Shown piece after piece: positions 16,084-25,560 of a stretch of DNA of 64,000 bases. Under the pieces are notes generated by a model that was not told the origin of the DNA, searched no databases, and saw nothing but the letters and a program-made list of their open reading frames with translations. The position numbers were made by a program, and so were the translations under genes. The stretch is from a bacterium (GTDB taxonomy: Bacteria; Actinomycetota; Acidimicrobiia; Acidimicrobiales; Bin134), in NCBI GenBank assembly GCA_026709025.1, contig JAPOTT010000029.1, forward strand, positions 22,231 to 86,230, in the 5' to 3' direction. Each line of letters starts with the position of its first letter. Within the stretch, counting starts at the first letter, position 1.

Positions 16084-17220
16084 GTGGATTTTGCCTACAA
16101 CGATGATCAGGCGCTGTTACAGGATGCCACCCGGCGTTTTTTGGAACAGCGCCATCCGCTAGCAGCGGTGCGCGCTCAGCTAGAAGCTGACTCTACTTTC
16201 GACCGTGAAGTGTGGCGTGCTGGGGCAGAACTCGGTTGGGCTGCTTTGTTGGTGCCCGAGCAATACGGCGGGGGCAGCGTGACGGATCAGCCCGTTGTGG
16301 ATCTTTGTGCAGTTGGCGAAGAACTTGGCAGGGTGCTTTATCCAGGCCCTTTTTTGGCAGCCAACGTGGTGGCCGATGCTGTTGCCACATTTGGCGACCC
16401 ACAACAAAAACAGCAGTATTTGACCCCAATCGCTGCTGGAGATTGCGTGCCCACATGGTGTACCACCACCGATGGCTCTGTAGATATAGCTGCTATTGGG
16501 GTTGAGGCCACAACTACGGCTACTGGGCTGCGCTTGGACGGTGTGGCTCGGTATACCCACGATGCACATCAGGCAGATTTGTTGTTGGTGGCCTGTAATG
16601 CTGTAAGTGGGCCTTCGTTGGTATTGGTGCCGCTGCCAACGTCTGGCCTGCAGGTTCGGGTGCTTGGCGGCTTAGACCTTACAAGGCGGCTCTGTGAGGT
16701 GAGTTTTGAAGGTGTCCAAGTAGATACGCAGCAGGTATTGGGCCCGGTTGGTATGGCCGAAGAAACCATCTGGCGTGCGTATCGTTTAGCCACGGTGGTA
16801 CAAGCAGCCGAGGCAGTAGGTGCCGCAGAGCAGGTTTTTGAGTTCACCGTGCAGTACGCCAAAGATCGCAAGCAGTTTGGTCGCGCCATTGGCGGCTTCC
16901 AAGCCATCAAGCATCGCTTAGCCGACTTGTTGATGGAGCTTGAGGGGGCGCGTGTGGCTACGCGTTACGCCGCTTTGGCTGTCGCAGACAATCGACATGA
17001 TCGTGATGAGGCTGTTTTTGTGGCAGGTGCAGCGGTGCGCGATGCGTTTGCGTTCATTGCGGGGGAGTCGGTGCAGATACACGGCGGTATCGGCTTTACT
17101 TGGGAGTACGATGTTCACCTGTTTATGCGTCGGGCCAAAGTAGAGCAAGTGTTGTTGGGCGATCCCGATTGGCATCGCGAGCAGCTATGCAGGTTGGTAG
17201 AAGCGGAGGTGCTGGCCTGA
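16084..17220 (+). CDS. Acyl-CoA dehydrogenase family protein (first of a pair)
   Basis: A 378-residue flavoprotein of the acyl-CoA dehydrogenase fold. It shows an N-terminal helical domain (DDQALLQDATRRFLEQ), a middle beta domain, and a C-terminal FAD part with QFGRAIGGFQAIKHRLAD and IHGGIGFTWEYDVHLFMRR. It starts at GTG 16084 and ends in a 4-nt overlap with a second acyl-CoA dehydrogenase. Such tandem genes in actinobacteria often form heterotetramers for sterol or other branched acyl-CoA oxidation, and the middle domain here is shorter than in classical enzymes. I infer a two-subunit enzyme; which subunit holds the catalytic base I cannot assign safely. Confidence 0.87.
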   Translation: MDFAYNDDQALLQDATRRFLEQRHPLAAVRAQLEADSTFDREVWRAGAELGWAALLVPEQYGGGSVTDQPVVDLCAVGEELGRVLYPGPFLAANVVADAVATFGDPQQKQQYLTPIAAGDCVPTWCTTTDGSVDIAAIGVEATTTATGLRLDGVARYTHDAHQADLLLVACNAVSGPSLVLVPLPTSGLQVRVLGGLDLTRRLCEVSFEGVQVDTQQVLGPVGMAEETIWRAYRLATVVQAAEAVGAAEQVFEFTVQYAKDRKQFGRAIGGFQAIKHRLADLLMELEGARVATRYAALAVADNRHDRDEAVFVAGAAVRDAFAFIAGESVQIHGGIGFTWEYDVHLFMRRAKVEQVLLGDPDWHREQLCRLVEAEVLA

Positions 17221-18413
17221 TGGACATAGATATAGGCGAGATTCCAGAGCGCTACGATGCCTATAGGCAAGGTCTGCGGGACTTTATTGCCAAAAACCTG
17301 CCTGAGTTAACTTTTAGGCAGCGCTCTGGGTTGCGGGCACCTGAGGATCCCGAAGATGTGGTGAAGCTGCGGCGCTGGGTAAGCGGTTTGCACGATGCTG
17401 GTTACGGGCCTAGATGTACAGACCCCTTTGAGGCACGCATAAGCGTGGAGGAATTAGAGCGCACACGGGTGCCTTATGTTTTGGGCAACCCGCTGGTAGC
17501 TGGTGCAATCGTGCATTTCGGCACAGAACAGCAGCGTGCGTTTTACCTGCCAGCCATTGCCTCGGGCGAACACATCTGGACGCAGCTTTTTAGCGAGCCA
17601 GACGCAGGCAGCGATCTTACTTCTCTCAAGACGCGTGCTGTCTTAGATGGTGATCACTATGTGGTGAGCGGACAGAAGGTGTGGAGCACTTGGGCGCAGT
17701 TCAGTGATTTCGGCTATCTGTTGGCACGAATTGGAACCGGTACGGGGCGAGATGGCATCACTGCTTTTATTCTCGACATGAAAAGCGAAGGGGTAACCAC
17801 CCGCCCATTGCGCGAGATCACCGGCACCACCGACTTCAACGAGGTGTTTTTGGATGAGGTGCGTATTCCAGCAGAGAACATGATTGGTGAGGCTGGCTTG
17901 GGTTGGACTGTGGCCCAAGCTAGCTTGGCAGATGAGCGCGGCATCCTGCCTGGAGCCAAAGAACGTGACCCTGCTGGCGCGCTGGTGCGGGTTGCACGTC
18001 AGCGCATTAGGGCAGAAAAGCTAGCCATCACCGATAGCGCGGTGCGCCAAGAGATTGGTCGGGTGGCGGCTCGTAGCCGTATCGAGCGCTATTTGGGTTA
18101 TCAAACACAAACCCGAGCAGCTAAGGGCCAATCCACCGTGTGGGATGCGCCGATGGGCAAGATTTGGTTTAGCGAACTGAACCTTGAGACTGCCGACTAC
18201 GCGCTTCGGCTTTTGGGTGGGCGCGGCATGTTGGTGGAAGACGAACCCTTAGCTTATGAGGATGGCTATTGGCAGGATACGTTTATGTATGCCAGGTCTT
18301 GGACTATTGCGGGTGGTTCTAATGAGATCCTGCGTAACGTGATTGGCGAGCGGGGTCTTGGGCTGCCACGTGAACCTCGGAACAAGCCAAACCCTGATTC
18401 CTCCAACAAATAA
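17220..18413 (+). CDS. Acyl-CoA dehydrogenase family protein (second of a pair)
   Basis: A 397-residue acyl-CoA dehydrogenase. The ORF track begins at 17100, but the true start is the ATG at 17220, which overlaps the upstream stop (ATGA) and begins the conserved N-terminus MDIDIGEIPERY. Motifs visible are FSEPDAGSDLTSLKT with GDHYVVSGQKVWSTWA (FAD and substrate region) and the C-terminal ARSWTIAGGSNEILRNVIGE. It probably partners the preceding gene product and oxidises an acyl-CoA at the alpha-beta position, passing electrons to ETF. Confidence 0.9.
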   Translation: MDIDIGEIPERYDAYRQGLRDFIAKNLPELTFRQRSGLRAPEDPEDVVKLRRWVSGLHDAGYGPRCTDPFEARISVEELERTRVPYVLGNPLVAGAIVHFGTEQQRAFYLPAIASGEHIWTQLFSEPDAGSDLTSLKTRAVLDGDHYVVSGQKVWSTWAQFSDFGYLLARIGTGTGRDGITAFILDMKSEGVTTRPLREITGTTDFNEVFLDEVRIPAENMIGEAGLGWTVAQASLADERGILPGAKERDPAGALVRVARQRIRAEKLAITDSAVRQEIGRVAARSRIERYLGYQTQTRAAKGQSTVWDAPMGKIWFSELNLETADYALRLLGGRGMLVEDEPLAYEDGYWQDTFMYARSWTIAGGSNEILRNVIGERGLGLPREPRNKPNPDSSNK

Positions 18414-18492
18414 TCGGCTGCCCTAACCAATAATCTCCCTAACCAATGATCTCTAGATAAAGCACTACAGAGATGCTACAGAAAGGCCAGCT

Positions 18493-19296
18493 ATGAGCAC
18501 TCCAACCGTGGTTCGTGAAGACCAAGATGGGATCGCAACGGTGATCCTGAACAGACCCGACAAGCTCAACGCTGCCACGGTGGAGATGATTGAGGGCTTG
18601 TGTGCAGCGCTTGAAGACCTGAGAGATCGTGACGACCTGCGTGTGCTCGTTGTGCGAGCGCGGGGCCGGTACTTTTGCGCCGGGATGGACATCTATCAGA
18701 ATCCGCAACCTGACTTTGAAGGCAGCAGCAGAGCTGCGCGCCGCTGGTACCGTGGCAACGCGCAGCCGCGCCAGAACTTTCGCTGGGCTGCTGAGCTGGC
18801 CGAAACCATCGAGAAGCCCACCATCTTGGCTGCTCATGCCCCTTGTTTAGGTGGAGCGTTGGAGTTTGCGTTGGGCTGCGATTTTCGGTTGGCGGCTCAA
18901 AGCGCCAGCTTTGGGCTTCCCGAGATTACATCGGTGGGGGTGCTACCCGGTAGTGGCGGTGTTAGTCGGCTTGCACGGTTGGTAGGCCCCGCATGGGCAC
19001 GCTGGATGGTGCTCGCGGAACAGAATGTGCCCGCAGAGCGAGCCTTAGCCATGGGGCTGGTTCACGATGTGTACCCAGATGAGGAGTTTGATAGCCGCGT
19101 GGATGATTTCGCTCGTCACATGGCCGAGCGCCCGCCAGAGGCTTTTGCTATGGGCAAGGTAGCTATTGAGCTATGTGCAGACTTGGGCCTAGCCGATTCG
19201 CGCAGCATAGAGGTGCTTGCCAATGGCCAGCTGCTCACCGGCGCTGAGGCTGCCCACCTACGACAGGGTTTCGCCGAGCGTCATCAGCGCAGGTAG
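18493..19296 (+). CDS. Enoyl-CoA hydratase/isomerase family protein
   Basis: A 267-residue crotonase-fold protein. The first oxyanion-hole element is FCAGMDIYQ and the second is APCLGGALEFALGCDFRLA. The segment SFGLPEITSVGVLPGSGG corresponds to the active-site region of the family. GAAAGG precedes the ATG. It follows the acyl-CoA dehydrogenase pair by 80 bp on the same strand and would hydrate or isomerise their product. The exact reaction within the crotonase superfamily cannot be decided from sequence. Confidence 0.88.
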   Translation: MSTPTVVREDQDGIATVILNRPDKLNAATVEMIEGLCAALEDLRDRDDLRVLVVRARGRYFCAGMDIYQNPQPDFEGSSRAARRWYRGNAQPRQNFRWAAELAETIEKPTILAAHAPCLGGALEFALGCDFRLAAQSASFGLPEITSVGVLPGSGGVSRLARLVGPAWARWMVLAEQNVPAERALAMGLVHDVYPDEEFDSRVDDFARHMAERPPEAFAMGKVAIELCADLGLADSRSIEVLANGQLLTGAEAAHLRQGFAERHQRR

Positions 19297-19322
19297 TACA
19301 AGCGCAGGTAGCAGGCTTAAGG

Positions 19323-20222
19323 TTAGGCAACAGCCTCACTCACCTCTTTGTTCTCTAAGAACACGTCGATCACGGCTTGTTGCATACGCTGGCCAGTGGG
19401 GTCGGGTTCGATCTTGATTCGGCACATATCCTCAACCCATTTGGATGAGAAGATACGAATGGGCGGCGTTTCAAGATGAATGCAATCTGTAACCACCTTT
19501 GCTGCGGTAGCTGCAGATTGAATGATGCCCATCTCGGGTTGGGCGCGCTGTTGTGCCCCTACCACGTACTTATCGCGCGTGGGTTTGTAATCTTCGTGCT
19601 CGCTATGTGTTGTGCCCTCGGTGAGCTTGGCGGCATTGGCAGCAAAGTCGGTACTGAGCCGCCCCGCAACCACAGATGTGAAGTTGATGCCGAAAGCTGG
19701 GGTCATGTAGGCGGCTAGGGCTTCGGTGTAGCCCTCTATGGCGAACTTGGAAGCGCAGTAGATCTCATTGAACGGTTGGCCTACCTGGCCCGCCAATGAG
19801 GAGATGTTTACAACGTGGCCTTGGCGCGCCGCTCGCATGTGGGGAATCACGGCCTTAGTGCAGCGCATCACACCATGCACGTTAATGTCTAGCACTTGGC
19901 TGATCAGCTCGTCTGGGGCATTTTCGGTGGAGAGCAAGCAACCAACTCCAGCGTTGTTGATGAGCACGTCAATCCGCTGGTGTTTTGCAATTATCGTGTT
20001 TACAACAGATTGGATGCTAGCGCTGTCTTGTGTGTCTAGCCTCTCAATGGTTACTTGAACCCCCGCTGCGCTTAGGGCGGCGCGCAGGTCGGCATCTTTG
20101 GAGAGGTTTCGCATGGTGGCGATGACGATGTGGCCCCTTTGGGCTAGATCAACGGCGAGGGCAATGCCCAACCCGCTAGAGCAACCCGTGATCAGGCAGA
20201 CTTTTTCTTGGGAGTTGGTCAT
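19323..20222 (-). CDS. Short-chain dehydrogenase/reductase (classical)
   Basis: A 299-residue SDR. Motifs are TGCSSGLG (residues about 13-20), NNAGVG, ISSLAGQVGQ with the catalytic Ser, and YCASKFAIEGY with the YxxxK pair. The cofactor residue region after strand 2 (MRNLSKD) suggests NADP(H), which is an inference. It is convergent with the enoyl-CoA hydratase gene and divergent from the cupin gene. The 130-bp gap upstream therefore holds two promoters. Confidence 0.87.
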   Translation of the reverse strand: MTNSQEKVCLITGCSSGLGIALAVDLAQRGHIVIATMRNLSKDADLRAALSAAGVQVTIERLDTQDSASIQSVVNTIIAKHQRIDVLINNAGVGCLLSTENAPDELISQVLDINVHGVMRCTKAVIPHMRAARQGHVVNISSLAGQVGQPFNEIYCASKFAIEGYTEALAAYMTPAFGINFTSVVAGRLSTDFAANAAKLTEGTTHSEHEDYKPTRDKYVVGAQQRAQPEMGIIQSAATAAKVVTDCIHLETPPIRIFSSKWVEDMCRIKIEPDPTGQRMQQAVIDVFLENKEVSEAVA

Positions 20223-20354
20223 GGATGGCTCTTATCTACTTGTACGTTCATGGTTTCGTGCTCCTCGGTGTGTATGGTTCTGCCGACAAGTGCAGCAAAT
20301 GTTAGCCTTTGGGCAGCACTTTACACCTTTTAGAGATACCTTTTGGAGGTTGCC

Positions 20355-20750
20355 ATGCGTTGCGTGATTACTGACAACGATGCCGAGGGCCGGTCTTTCG
20401 TAGCTAAAGAAATTGAGATCACCGACGCTGTAACTGATTTGTTCGTAACCGATAACGTTGCTGCGCTAACCCCGTTAGATGATGTGGTGGATTGGCCTAA
20501 TGAGATGCCACCTGCGGGTGGGGTTCGCTGGTTGTTCAGCCAATCAGAACCGGGCCAAAGCTGGGATATGCATGCCACGCCCACCATAGATTTAGATGTG
20601 GTGCTAGAAGGTGAAGCCAACATCATCTTGGATAGCGGAACCGTTACGCTCAGCGCTGGAGACAGCATCTTGATAACCGGAAGACATGGCATAGAAGCTG
20701 GCCCTGAGGGTTGCAAGATGATGATTGTGCTGCTTGGCATAGGTGGTTGA
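20355..20750 (+). CDS. Cupin-domain protein
   Basis: About 131 residues. The ORF track begins at TTG 20343, but GGAGG at 20345-20349 sets the ATG at 20355. A single cupin barrel is visible, with a first motif region around WDMHATPTIDLDVVLEGEA and the second around GDSILITGRHGIEAG. Metal ligands are only partly conserved. Similar small cupins in actinobacteria are annotated as regulators or isomerase-like proteins of unknown function. It sits among lipid/aromatic catabolism genes; a role there is an inference. Confidence 0.7.
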   Translation: MRCVITDNDAEGRSFVAKEIEITDAVTDLFVTDNVAALTPLDDVVDWPNEMPPAGGVRWLFSQSEPGQSWDMHATPTIDLDVVLEGEANIILDSGTVTLSAGDSILITGRHGIEAGPEGCKMMIVLLGIGG

Positions 20751-20784
20751 GCACACGCGTCTATGAAAGGTGCTTACACACGCT

Positions 20785-20836
20785 GCTACTACAGGCAGCT
20801 ACTACAGGTAGCGCCCACACGTAGCGCCCACACGTA
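20785..20836. repeat. Four tandem 13-bp units
   Basis: Two near-identical copies beginning GCTACTACAGG are followed by two copies of GCGCCCACACGTA, all on a 13-bp period, in the gap between the convergent cupin and MaoC-like genes. It looks like slippage expansion. Confidence 0.85.
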
Positions 20837-20837
20837 C

Positions 20838-22109
20838 CTACCATACGCAGCCGGGCGTATCCACGGCGTATTGCGTTTTCAAAGGTGACGGCTTTATGTC
20901 GGTTGCGGGGATGATTACCGGCCCGCGTGCGCGCGATGGCAAAAGCACCTTGGCTCGGCCCGGCGCAGTCACCTCACCCCTTTGGTTTTCACACCAGATC
21001 TCCAACTCCACCATGTTGCGCTGTTCTTGTTGTGATTTGCTGACCACTTTGGCGTTTACCCAGGTTGTGTCGCCGTGGAAGTTGAAAATCCGGGCTTCGT
21101 CGGCGAGTTCCCAAACAAAGCCATCGTCACCTACCCAGTTGGTTAGGTAGTGCATCATCCATGAAGTGCGCATGAACGCATAGTCGTAGGCCCGCGGATT
21201 GCCCACCTCTTTGGCTCGTTCGTCATCCCAGTGAACCCGCATGGTTGTAGACCAAGCCCCGTCTTTGGTCTTGTTATAGAAAGATGGGATGCGCTTTCGG
21301 TTCAAATAGTCTAAGCGGTTAACACCGTTACGGAACATTCCCCAACCCATGCCCATGTGCCAAGCGATGATGTCTTGCACCTGAAGTGGCCCCTTTACCA
21401 TCTTGGGCATCTCCATTTCAGGTTCCACATCTTCCCAATAGAGCGTGTTTGGGCCTCGGCGAAACTCGTTCTCGTAGGCTTCGTCAATTAATGCCAGATA
21501 ATCGTCTGTGTAGTTAGGCGGTTCATAAGTTTTAGTGTTCTTGGAGGCTTTTTGCGATGCTTCGCGTTCCACGTAGAAGAAGTGGAAGCGGCGAATAGCC
21601 ACCATCTCTTCGTGCTGGTTGATGTATTCCTTGCGGTGGCGCACGATTAACGCCCTGCCACCTCCGAACTCGCTGTTAGTTTCCTCTACGTCTTCCACGA
21701 AGTGGTTGAGATGCACCTTATCGCCGGGTTGAACCGGGCGAATCAGCTCATAGCTGCCACCGGCTAGGTAGTTGGGAACACCGCGCAGCGCCCCAGAGGT
21801 GGCAGAACGTACTTCTTTTGGTATTTCTACAGTGCCGGTGTTATCCAGCGATAAAAGGTACGTGGGGGGAGCTACGATGCCCTCCCAGCGTGTGGTTTGG
21901 GCATAGTCTTCGTCGCAAAAGATCGGATTGTCATCTCCATAGGCATGGGCGAAGTGGCGGATTGTATCTTTGTGGGGGGCTTGATTAAATGGAGCGCCTT
22001 CTTTGATCAACACACCAATCCGGTTGCGATATCGCTGGATTCCATCTGGTGTTATTTTGCCGCTTGACTTGTCTGGTTTGGGTTGCGTGTCTGGTTTGGG
22101 TTGCGCCAT
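20838..22109 (-). CDS. MaoC-like acyl-CoA hydratase with FAS1-type dehydratase N-terminal domain
   Basis: A 423-residue protein. The first half matches the FAS1-like/MaoC N-terminal hot-dog domain (IRHFAHAYGDDNPIFCDEDY, PPTYLL); the A.G D.NP pattern holds the hydratase aspartate. The second half is a hot-dog repeat with YAFMRTSWMMHYLTNWVGDD and a final strand set. Such double hot-dog proteins hydrate enoyl-CoAs, for example in sterol side-chain degradation. The N-terminal tail carries an 18-bp tandem repeat (QPKPDTQPKPD). Two acyl-CoA ligase genes precede it on the same strand, so it is in their operon. Confidence 0.83.
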   Translation of the reverse strand: MAQPKPDTQPKPDKSSGKITPDGIQRYRNRIGVLIKEGAPFNQAPHKDTIRHFAHAYGDDNPIFCDEDYAQTTRWEGIVAPPTYLLSLDNTGTVEIPKEVRSATSGALRGVPNYLAGGSYELIRPVQPGDKVHLNHFVEDVEETNSEFGGGRALIVRHRKEYINQHEEMVAIRRFHFFYVEREASQKASKNTKTYEPPNYTDDYLALIDEAYENEFRRGPNTLYWEDVEPEMEMPKMVKGPLQVQDIIAWHMGMGWGMFRNGVNRLDYLNRKRIPSFYNKTKDGAWSTTMRVHWDDERAKEVGNPRAYDYAFMRTSWMMHYLTNWVGDDGFVWELADEARIFNFHGDTTWVNAKVVSKSQQEQRNMVELEIWCENQRGEVTAPGRAKVLLPSRARGPVIIPATDIKPSPLKTQYAVDTPGCVW

Positions 22110-22181
22110 GTTGTTGTCCTGTTGTATGTGCTTTATGTGGGCAAGTGGTTTCGGAGTGTGCGCCTAAGCGGTTTGTGTAGG

Positions 22182-23765
22182 TCAGATTTGTCGCCCCGAA
22201 GCAGCCCAGTAGCTGTTGCGTATCTCTCTCTTCAGTAGTTTGCCGGTGTCGCTGCGTGGCAGTTCGGTTACGAAATCCACTGAGCGGGGGCATTTGGAGG
22301 ATGCCAGCCGTTGTTTGCACAAGGCGATCAGCTCATCTTCTAGGGCTGCTTTAGCTTCATCTGTGGGCAGGTCTATGGTTGGTTCAACCACTGCTTTTAC
22401 CTGCTCGCCCCATTCTTCGTCTGGGATGCCGATCACCGCAGTTTCAGCTACGGCGGGATGAGTGGCCAAGATGTTCTCGATTTCTAGGGGGTAGATGTTC
22501 ACGCCACCGCTGATTATCATGTCTTTTTTGCGGTCGGCTAAGAACAAGTAGCCGTCTTCGTCCAAGTAGCCCAGATCGCCGATGGTAAACGCGGTGTCTT
22601 GGAAAACCTCTTCGGTTTGGGCTGGATCGCCAGCGTACTCAAAGAGGCGCTTGCCCATGTCGATGAACACCTCACCCACCTCATTGGGCCCTAGCAGCTC
22701 GCCTTTGTCGTTGCGGATGGTAACGGTTACGCCACGCACGCTGCGCCCTACTGTGCCCGGTTTTTCTAGCCAACGGTAGGGCTTGGCTATTGTTGCCCCG
22801 CCTTCGGTGCCGCCATAGGTATCCCAGAGCACAGGGCCCCACCAATCCATCATGCGATGCTTTACGGCTGGAGAACAAGGAGCCGCACCATGCACAACCA
22901 CTTCGAGGCTTGAGATGTCGTAGCTGGCCCGTGTGGTTTCTGGCAGCTTCAGCAGTCGGTGAAACATCATGGGTACGGCATAGACGGTGGTGATGCGGTG
23001 GGTTTGGATGGCTTGCAGCATTTGTTCGGCATCAAACCTGGGGTGGATCACCAGGGCTTGACCCATGTTGAGCGCTGCCATATAAAAGACGCGACTGCCT
23101 CCGTGGAACATTCCAGCGGTCATCAACAGGCTGCCTCGCAACGCCGCTAGCGTGAAGGCCCGGCCCGTCAACGCGGCATCGTGAGCCACCTTTGAAGGGT
23201 CTCCTTCTGGCAGGGGCCGTTTGATGCCCTTTGGCTTGCCGGTTGTGCCAGAGGAGAACGCAAAGAACAAGCCTGGGCTGCGCTCAGCGGGCATGGTGGT
23301 AGGGTGAGGCGCACAGAACGTATCAACCGACGTGATGTTTGGTGCCTCTCCCACCGATACTAGAGCCCGCAGGTTTTGGCATCTAGCGATTTCGCTTACC
23401 ACCTCGGCTTGGTCTGCATCAAATACCAGCGCCGCTGCGGTAGAAGCCTCAAGCACCGCGTCTATTTCTTGTTTAGATGAGCGTGGGTTGATCATCGCTA
23501 GGTAGAGCCCGCTTTGCTCGCAGGCCAGCAGCCATGCCACAAGGTGATAGTCGTTTGGCAACAAGGCGGCTACCACATCGCCTCGGCGGAGGCCAGCGTT
23601 GTGTAGTGCATGTGTGATCTGGTGTGCTTTGTGTGCTAGCTCGCCAAAGGTGAGGGTTCCTGAGGGAGAACTTAAGATGGCGGGCAGGTTGGGGTGATCC
23701 TCAGCGATCCACCAGAATCCGAGCCTGTCTGGCATAGGGTTGGTGGTTTGAGGCTGCGGGTTCAT
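22182..23765 (-). CDS. Acyl-CoA synthetase (AMP-forming)
   Basis: A 527-residue member of the ANL superfamily. Motifs are FSSGTTGKPKGIKRP (P-loop), DTYGGTEGG, LADRKKDMIISGGVNIYPLE (hinge) and DTGKLLKRE with the C-terminal catalytic lysine. It activates a carboxylic acid to acyl-CoA through an acyl-AMP. The hinge and adenylation parts are complete, so it should be active. It lies between a second ligase gene, 16 bp upstream, and the MaoC-like gene. The substrate is unknown and may be a branched or cyclic acid. Confidence 0.9.
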   Translation of the reverse strand: MNPQPQTTNPMPDRLGFWWIAEDHPNLPAILSSPSGTLTFGELAHKAHQITHALHNAGLRRGDVVAALLPNDYHLVAWLLACEQSGLYLAMINPRSSKQEIDAVLEASTAAALVFDADQAEVVSEIARCQNLRALVSVGEAPNITSVDTFCAPHPTTMPAERSPGLFFAFSSGTTGKPKGIKRPLPEGDPSKVAHDAALTGRAFTLAALRGSLLMTAGMFHGGSRVFYMAALNMGQALVIHPRFDAEQMLQAIQTHRITTVYAVPMMFHRLLKLPETTRASYDISSLEVVVHGAAPCSPAVKHRMMDWWGPVLWDTYGGTEGGATIAKPYRWLEKPGTVGRSVRGVTVTIRNDKGELLGPNEVGEVFIDMGKRLFEYAGDPAQTEEVFQDTAFTIGDLGYLDEDGYLFLADRKKDMIISGGVNIYPLEIENILATHPAVAETAVIGIPDEEWGEQVKAVVEPTIDLPTDEAKAALEDELIALCKQRLASSKCPRSVDFVTELPRSDTGKLLKREIRNSYWAASGRQI

Positions 23766-23781
23766 GAGATCTGCTTGGGAT

Positions 23782-25428
23782 TCATGAGATCTGCTTACGC
23801 AACTCAGACTTTTTTAGTTTGCCCGATGGAGTGCGGGGAAAGTCGGCAACTTCAATCACCTTCTCGGGGGTCTTCTGCTTGGACACGCCAAGCTGTTGGA
23901 AGTGATCCACCAGTTCGGCCACGCTGGGAGCTTGTTCACCTTTTTGTGGTATGACAAAAACGCATACTCGCTCTCCGTAGCGGGGATCGGCCATACCCAC
24001 TGCGGCTGCTTCTGCCACCGAGGGGTGGCGGCGCACCATGTCTTCTATCTCTAGTGAGGATAGGTTCTCGCCACCTCTGATGATGATGTCCTTGATACGG
24101 TCGGTGATGGTGAGGTTGCCGTTTTCATCTAAAACGCCCACATCGCCGGTGCGGAACCAGCCATCAGCAGAAAATGCTTCTTTGTTCAACTCAGGGTCTG
24201 TGTAGCCTATGAACTGTTCTGGCCCGATGCTCCAGATTTCACCTGCCTCACCGGGCGGAAGATCGTTGCCCGAATCATCCACGATGCGTAGCTGGATGTC
24301 TTTGTATAGGGCACCGTCAGTGCGTGCTCGCATGCTGAGTGGTTGTGTGGGAAGCCCCATGCTGATTGACGGATGCTCAGATGATCCGTAGGTGCGTCGC
24401 ATAAGCCAGCCCAACCTTTCAGAACGCTCTACTAGCGAAGGAGGAACGCCAGCGGCACCACAGGTGACATCCTTTACCGTGGCAAGTCGTGGATCGCCAG
24501 CTTCATGTAAATCCATCAGAGCACTGATATGGAAGGGGGTGCCGTTTAGTAGGTTCAACTGCCATTTTTCTACTTGATCTGCGGCTAGTTCTGGATTCCA
24601 GCGGTCTAACAGCACGTTGCGCAGGCCAGCCACTATCGGTTGGAAGAGCATGATCAGCCCAGCAATGTGGCCAGCAGGCCAGGGATGCAGCGCGGTTATG
24701 TGTGGGTCGCACATTGGGGGCCCATAGATGGCCAGCACCTCTGTTACGAAGCTTTCGTGGGTGTGGATAACCCCTTTGGGGTCTGCGGTTGTGCCAGATG
24801 TGTACACCACGAAGATGGGGTCGCTGGCGCTTAGTGTTTCTGGTTCAAAGGCTGGTTCGAGCCGGGCGCGGTCTTCAAGGTCGCTCCAAGCTGTTACCCC
24901 TGATGGCACATCTTTTCCGACCATCACCACATTTAAATCTGCGGTTGCTGGCATTTGTTGTAAGCGGCTTACGAAATCCAGGTTGCCCCATTTATCTGGA
25001 CAGATGTAAGCGCGTGCTCCCGATGCGTTCAGGATCCAGTTGGTTTCGTGAGGCCCGTAGGTGTGAACGATGGGCACAAACACCACGCCCAACATTGTCA
25101 ACGCCATATAAGCCACCGCTGTTTCGCGCCAGTTGGGTAACTGCACTGCAACAATGTCGCCCTTTTGCAGGCCCATGGCTGCTAGTGCGCTAGCCATAGC
25201 CACAGAATCGTGTTGCAGCTCTTTTAGGGTAAAAACAGAGGGGCGCTCTAGTGAGTGCAAAACGATAGGCAAATCGGGAGTTTTGCGCACCGAATCGGCT
25301 AGTGCCTCGGGCATGGTTCTGCCATCGTATTTGTTGGTATCGCGCCACTGTTGGCGCAGCTTGCGCCGCGCGCGGCGAATATCTTCGTCTACAAATAGCG
25401 CATCGGGATCAAATGGATGACCAAGCAT
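23782..25428 (-). CDS. Acyl-CoA synthetase/cyclohexanecarboxylate-CoA ligase-like protein
   Basis: A 548-residue ANL-superfamily ligase. Motifs are VVYTSGTTADPKGVIHTHES, RTYGSSEHPS, GWFRTGDVGVLDENG, ITDRIKDIIIRGGENLSSLE and RTPSGKLKKSELR. It resembles cyclohexanecarboxylate- and 2,3-dihydroxybenzoate-type ligases more than long-chain FadD enzymes, as judged by eye. It is the first gene of a minus-strand operon with the next ligase and the MaoC-like gene. The divergent WS/DGAT-like gene starts 132 bp away, and the shared spacer has a GTGTACG direct repeat. Confidence 0.88.
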   Translation of the reverse strand: MLGHPFDPDALFVDEDIRRARRKLRQQWRDTNKYDGRTMPEALADSVRKTPDLPIVLHSLERPSVFTLKELQHDSVAMASALAAMGLQKGDIVAVQLPNWRETAVAYMALTMLGVVFVPIVHTYGPHETNWILNASGARAYICPDKWGNLDFVSRLQQMPATADLNVVMVGKDVPSGVTAWSDLEDRARLEPAFEPETLSASDPIFVVYTSGTTADPKGVIHTHESFVTEVLAIYGPPMCDPHITALHPWPAGHIAGLIMLFQPIVAGLRNVLLDRWNPELAADQVEKWQLNLLNGTPFHISALMDLHEAGDPRLATVKDVTCGAAGVPPSLVERSERLGWLMRRTYGSSEHPSISMGLPTQPLSMRARTDGALYKDIQLRIVDDSGNDLPPGEAGEIWSIGPEQFIGYTDPELNKEAFSADGWFRTGDVGVLDENGNLTITDRIKDIIIRGGENLSSLEIEDMVRRHPSVAEAAAVGMADPRYGERVCVFVIPQKGEQAPSVAELVDHFQQLGVSKQKTPEKVIEVADFPRTPSGKLKKSELRKQIS

Positions 25429-25510
25429 TAGTCTCCTTTTGCTGGCCTAGCGGGTGCAGCTTTTCAAACAATAACTAGTTTGGCACCCTAGCACCTGCGT
25501 TGTGACCTTT

Positions 25511-25535
25511 GTGTACGCTGTAAGGTAGGTGTACG
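25511..25535. promoter_or_regulatory. GTGTACG direct repeat in a divergent promoter spacer
   Basis: GTGTACG at 25511-25517 and 25529-25535, 18 bp apart, between the divergent ligase and WS/DGAT-like genes. It is a candidate regulator site only. Confidence 0.3.
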
Positions 25536-25560
25536 TGATGCACATATCAAGCCAACAGCA

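Noticed and set aside
17100-17219. Extended start of the second acyl-CoA dehydrogenase
   Set aside because: It lies inside the first dehydrogenase gene; the ATGA overlap at 17220 gives the correct start.
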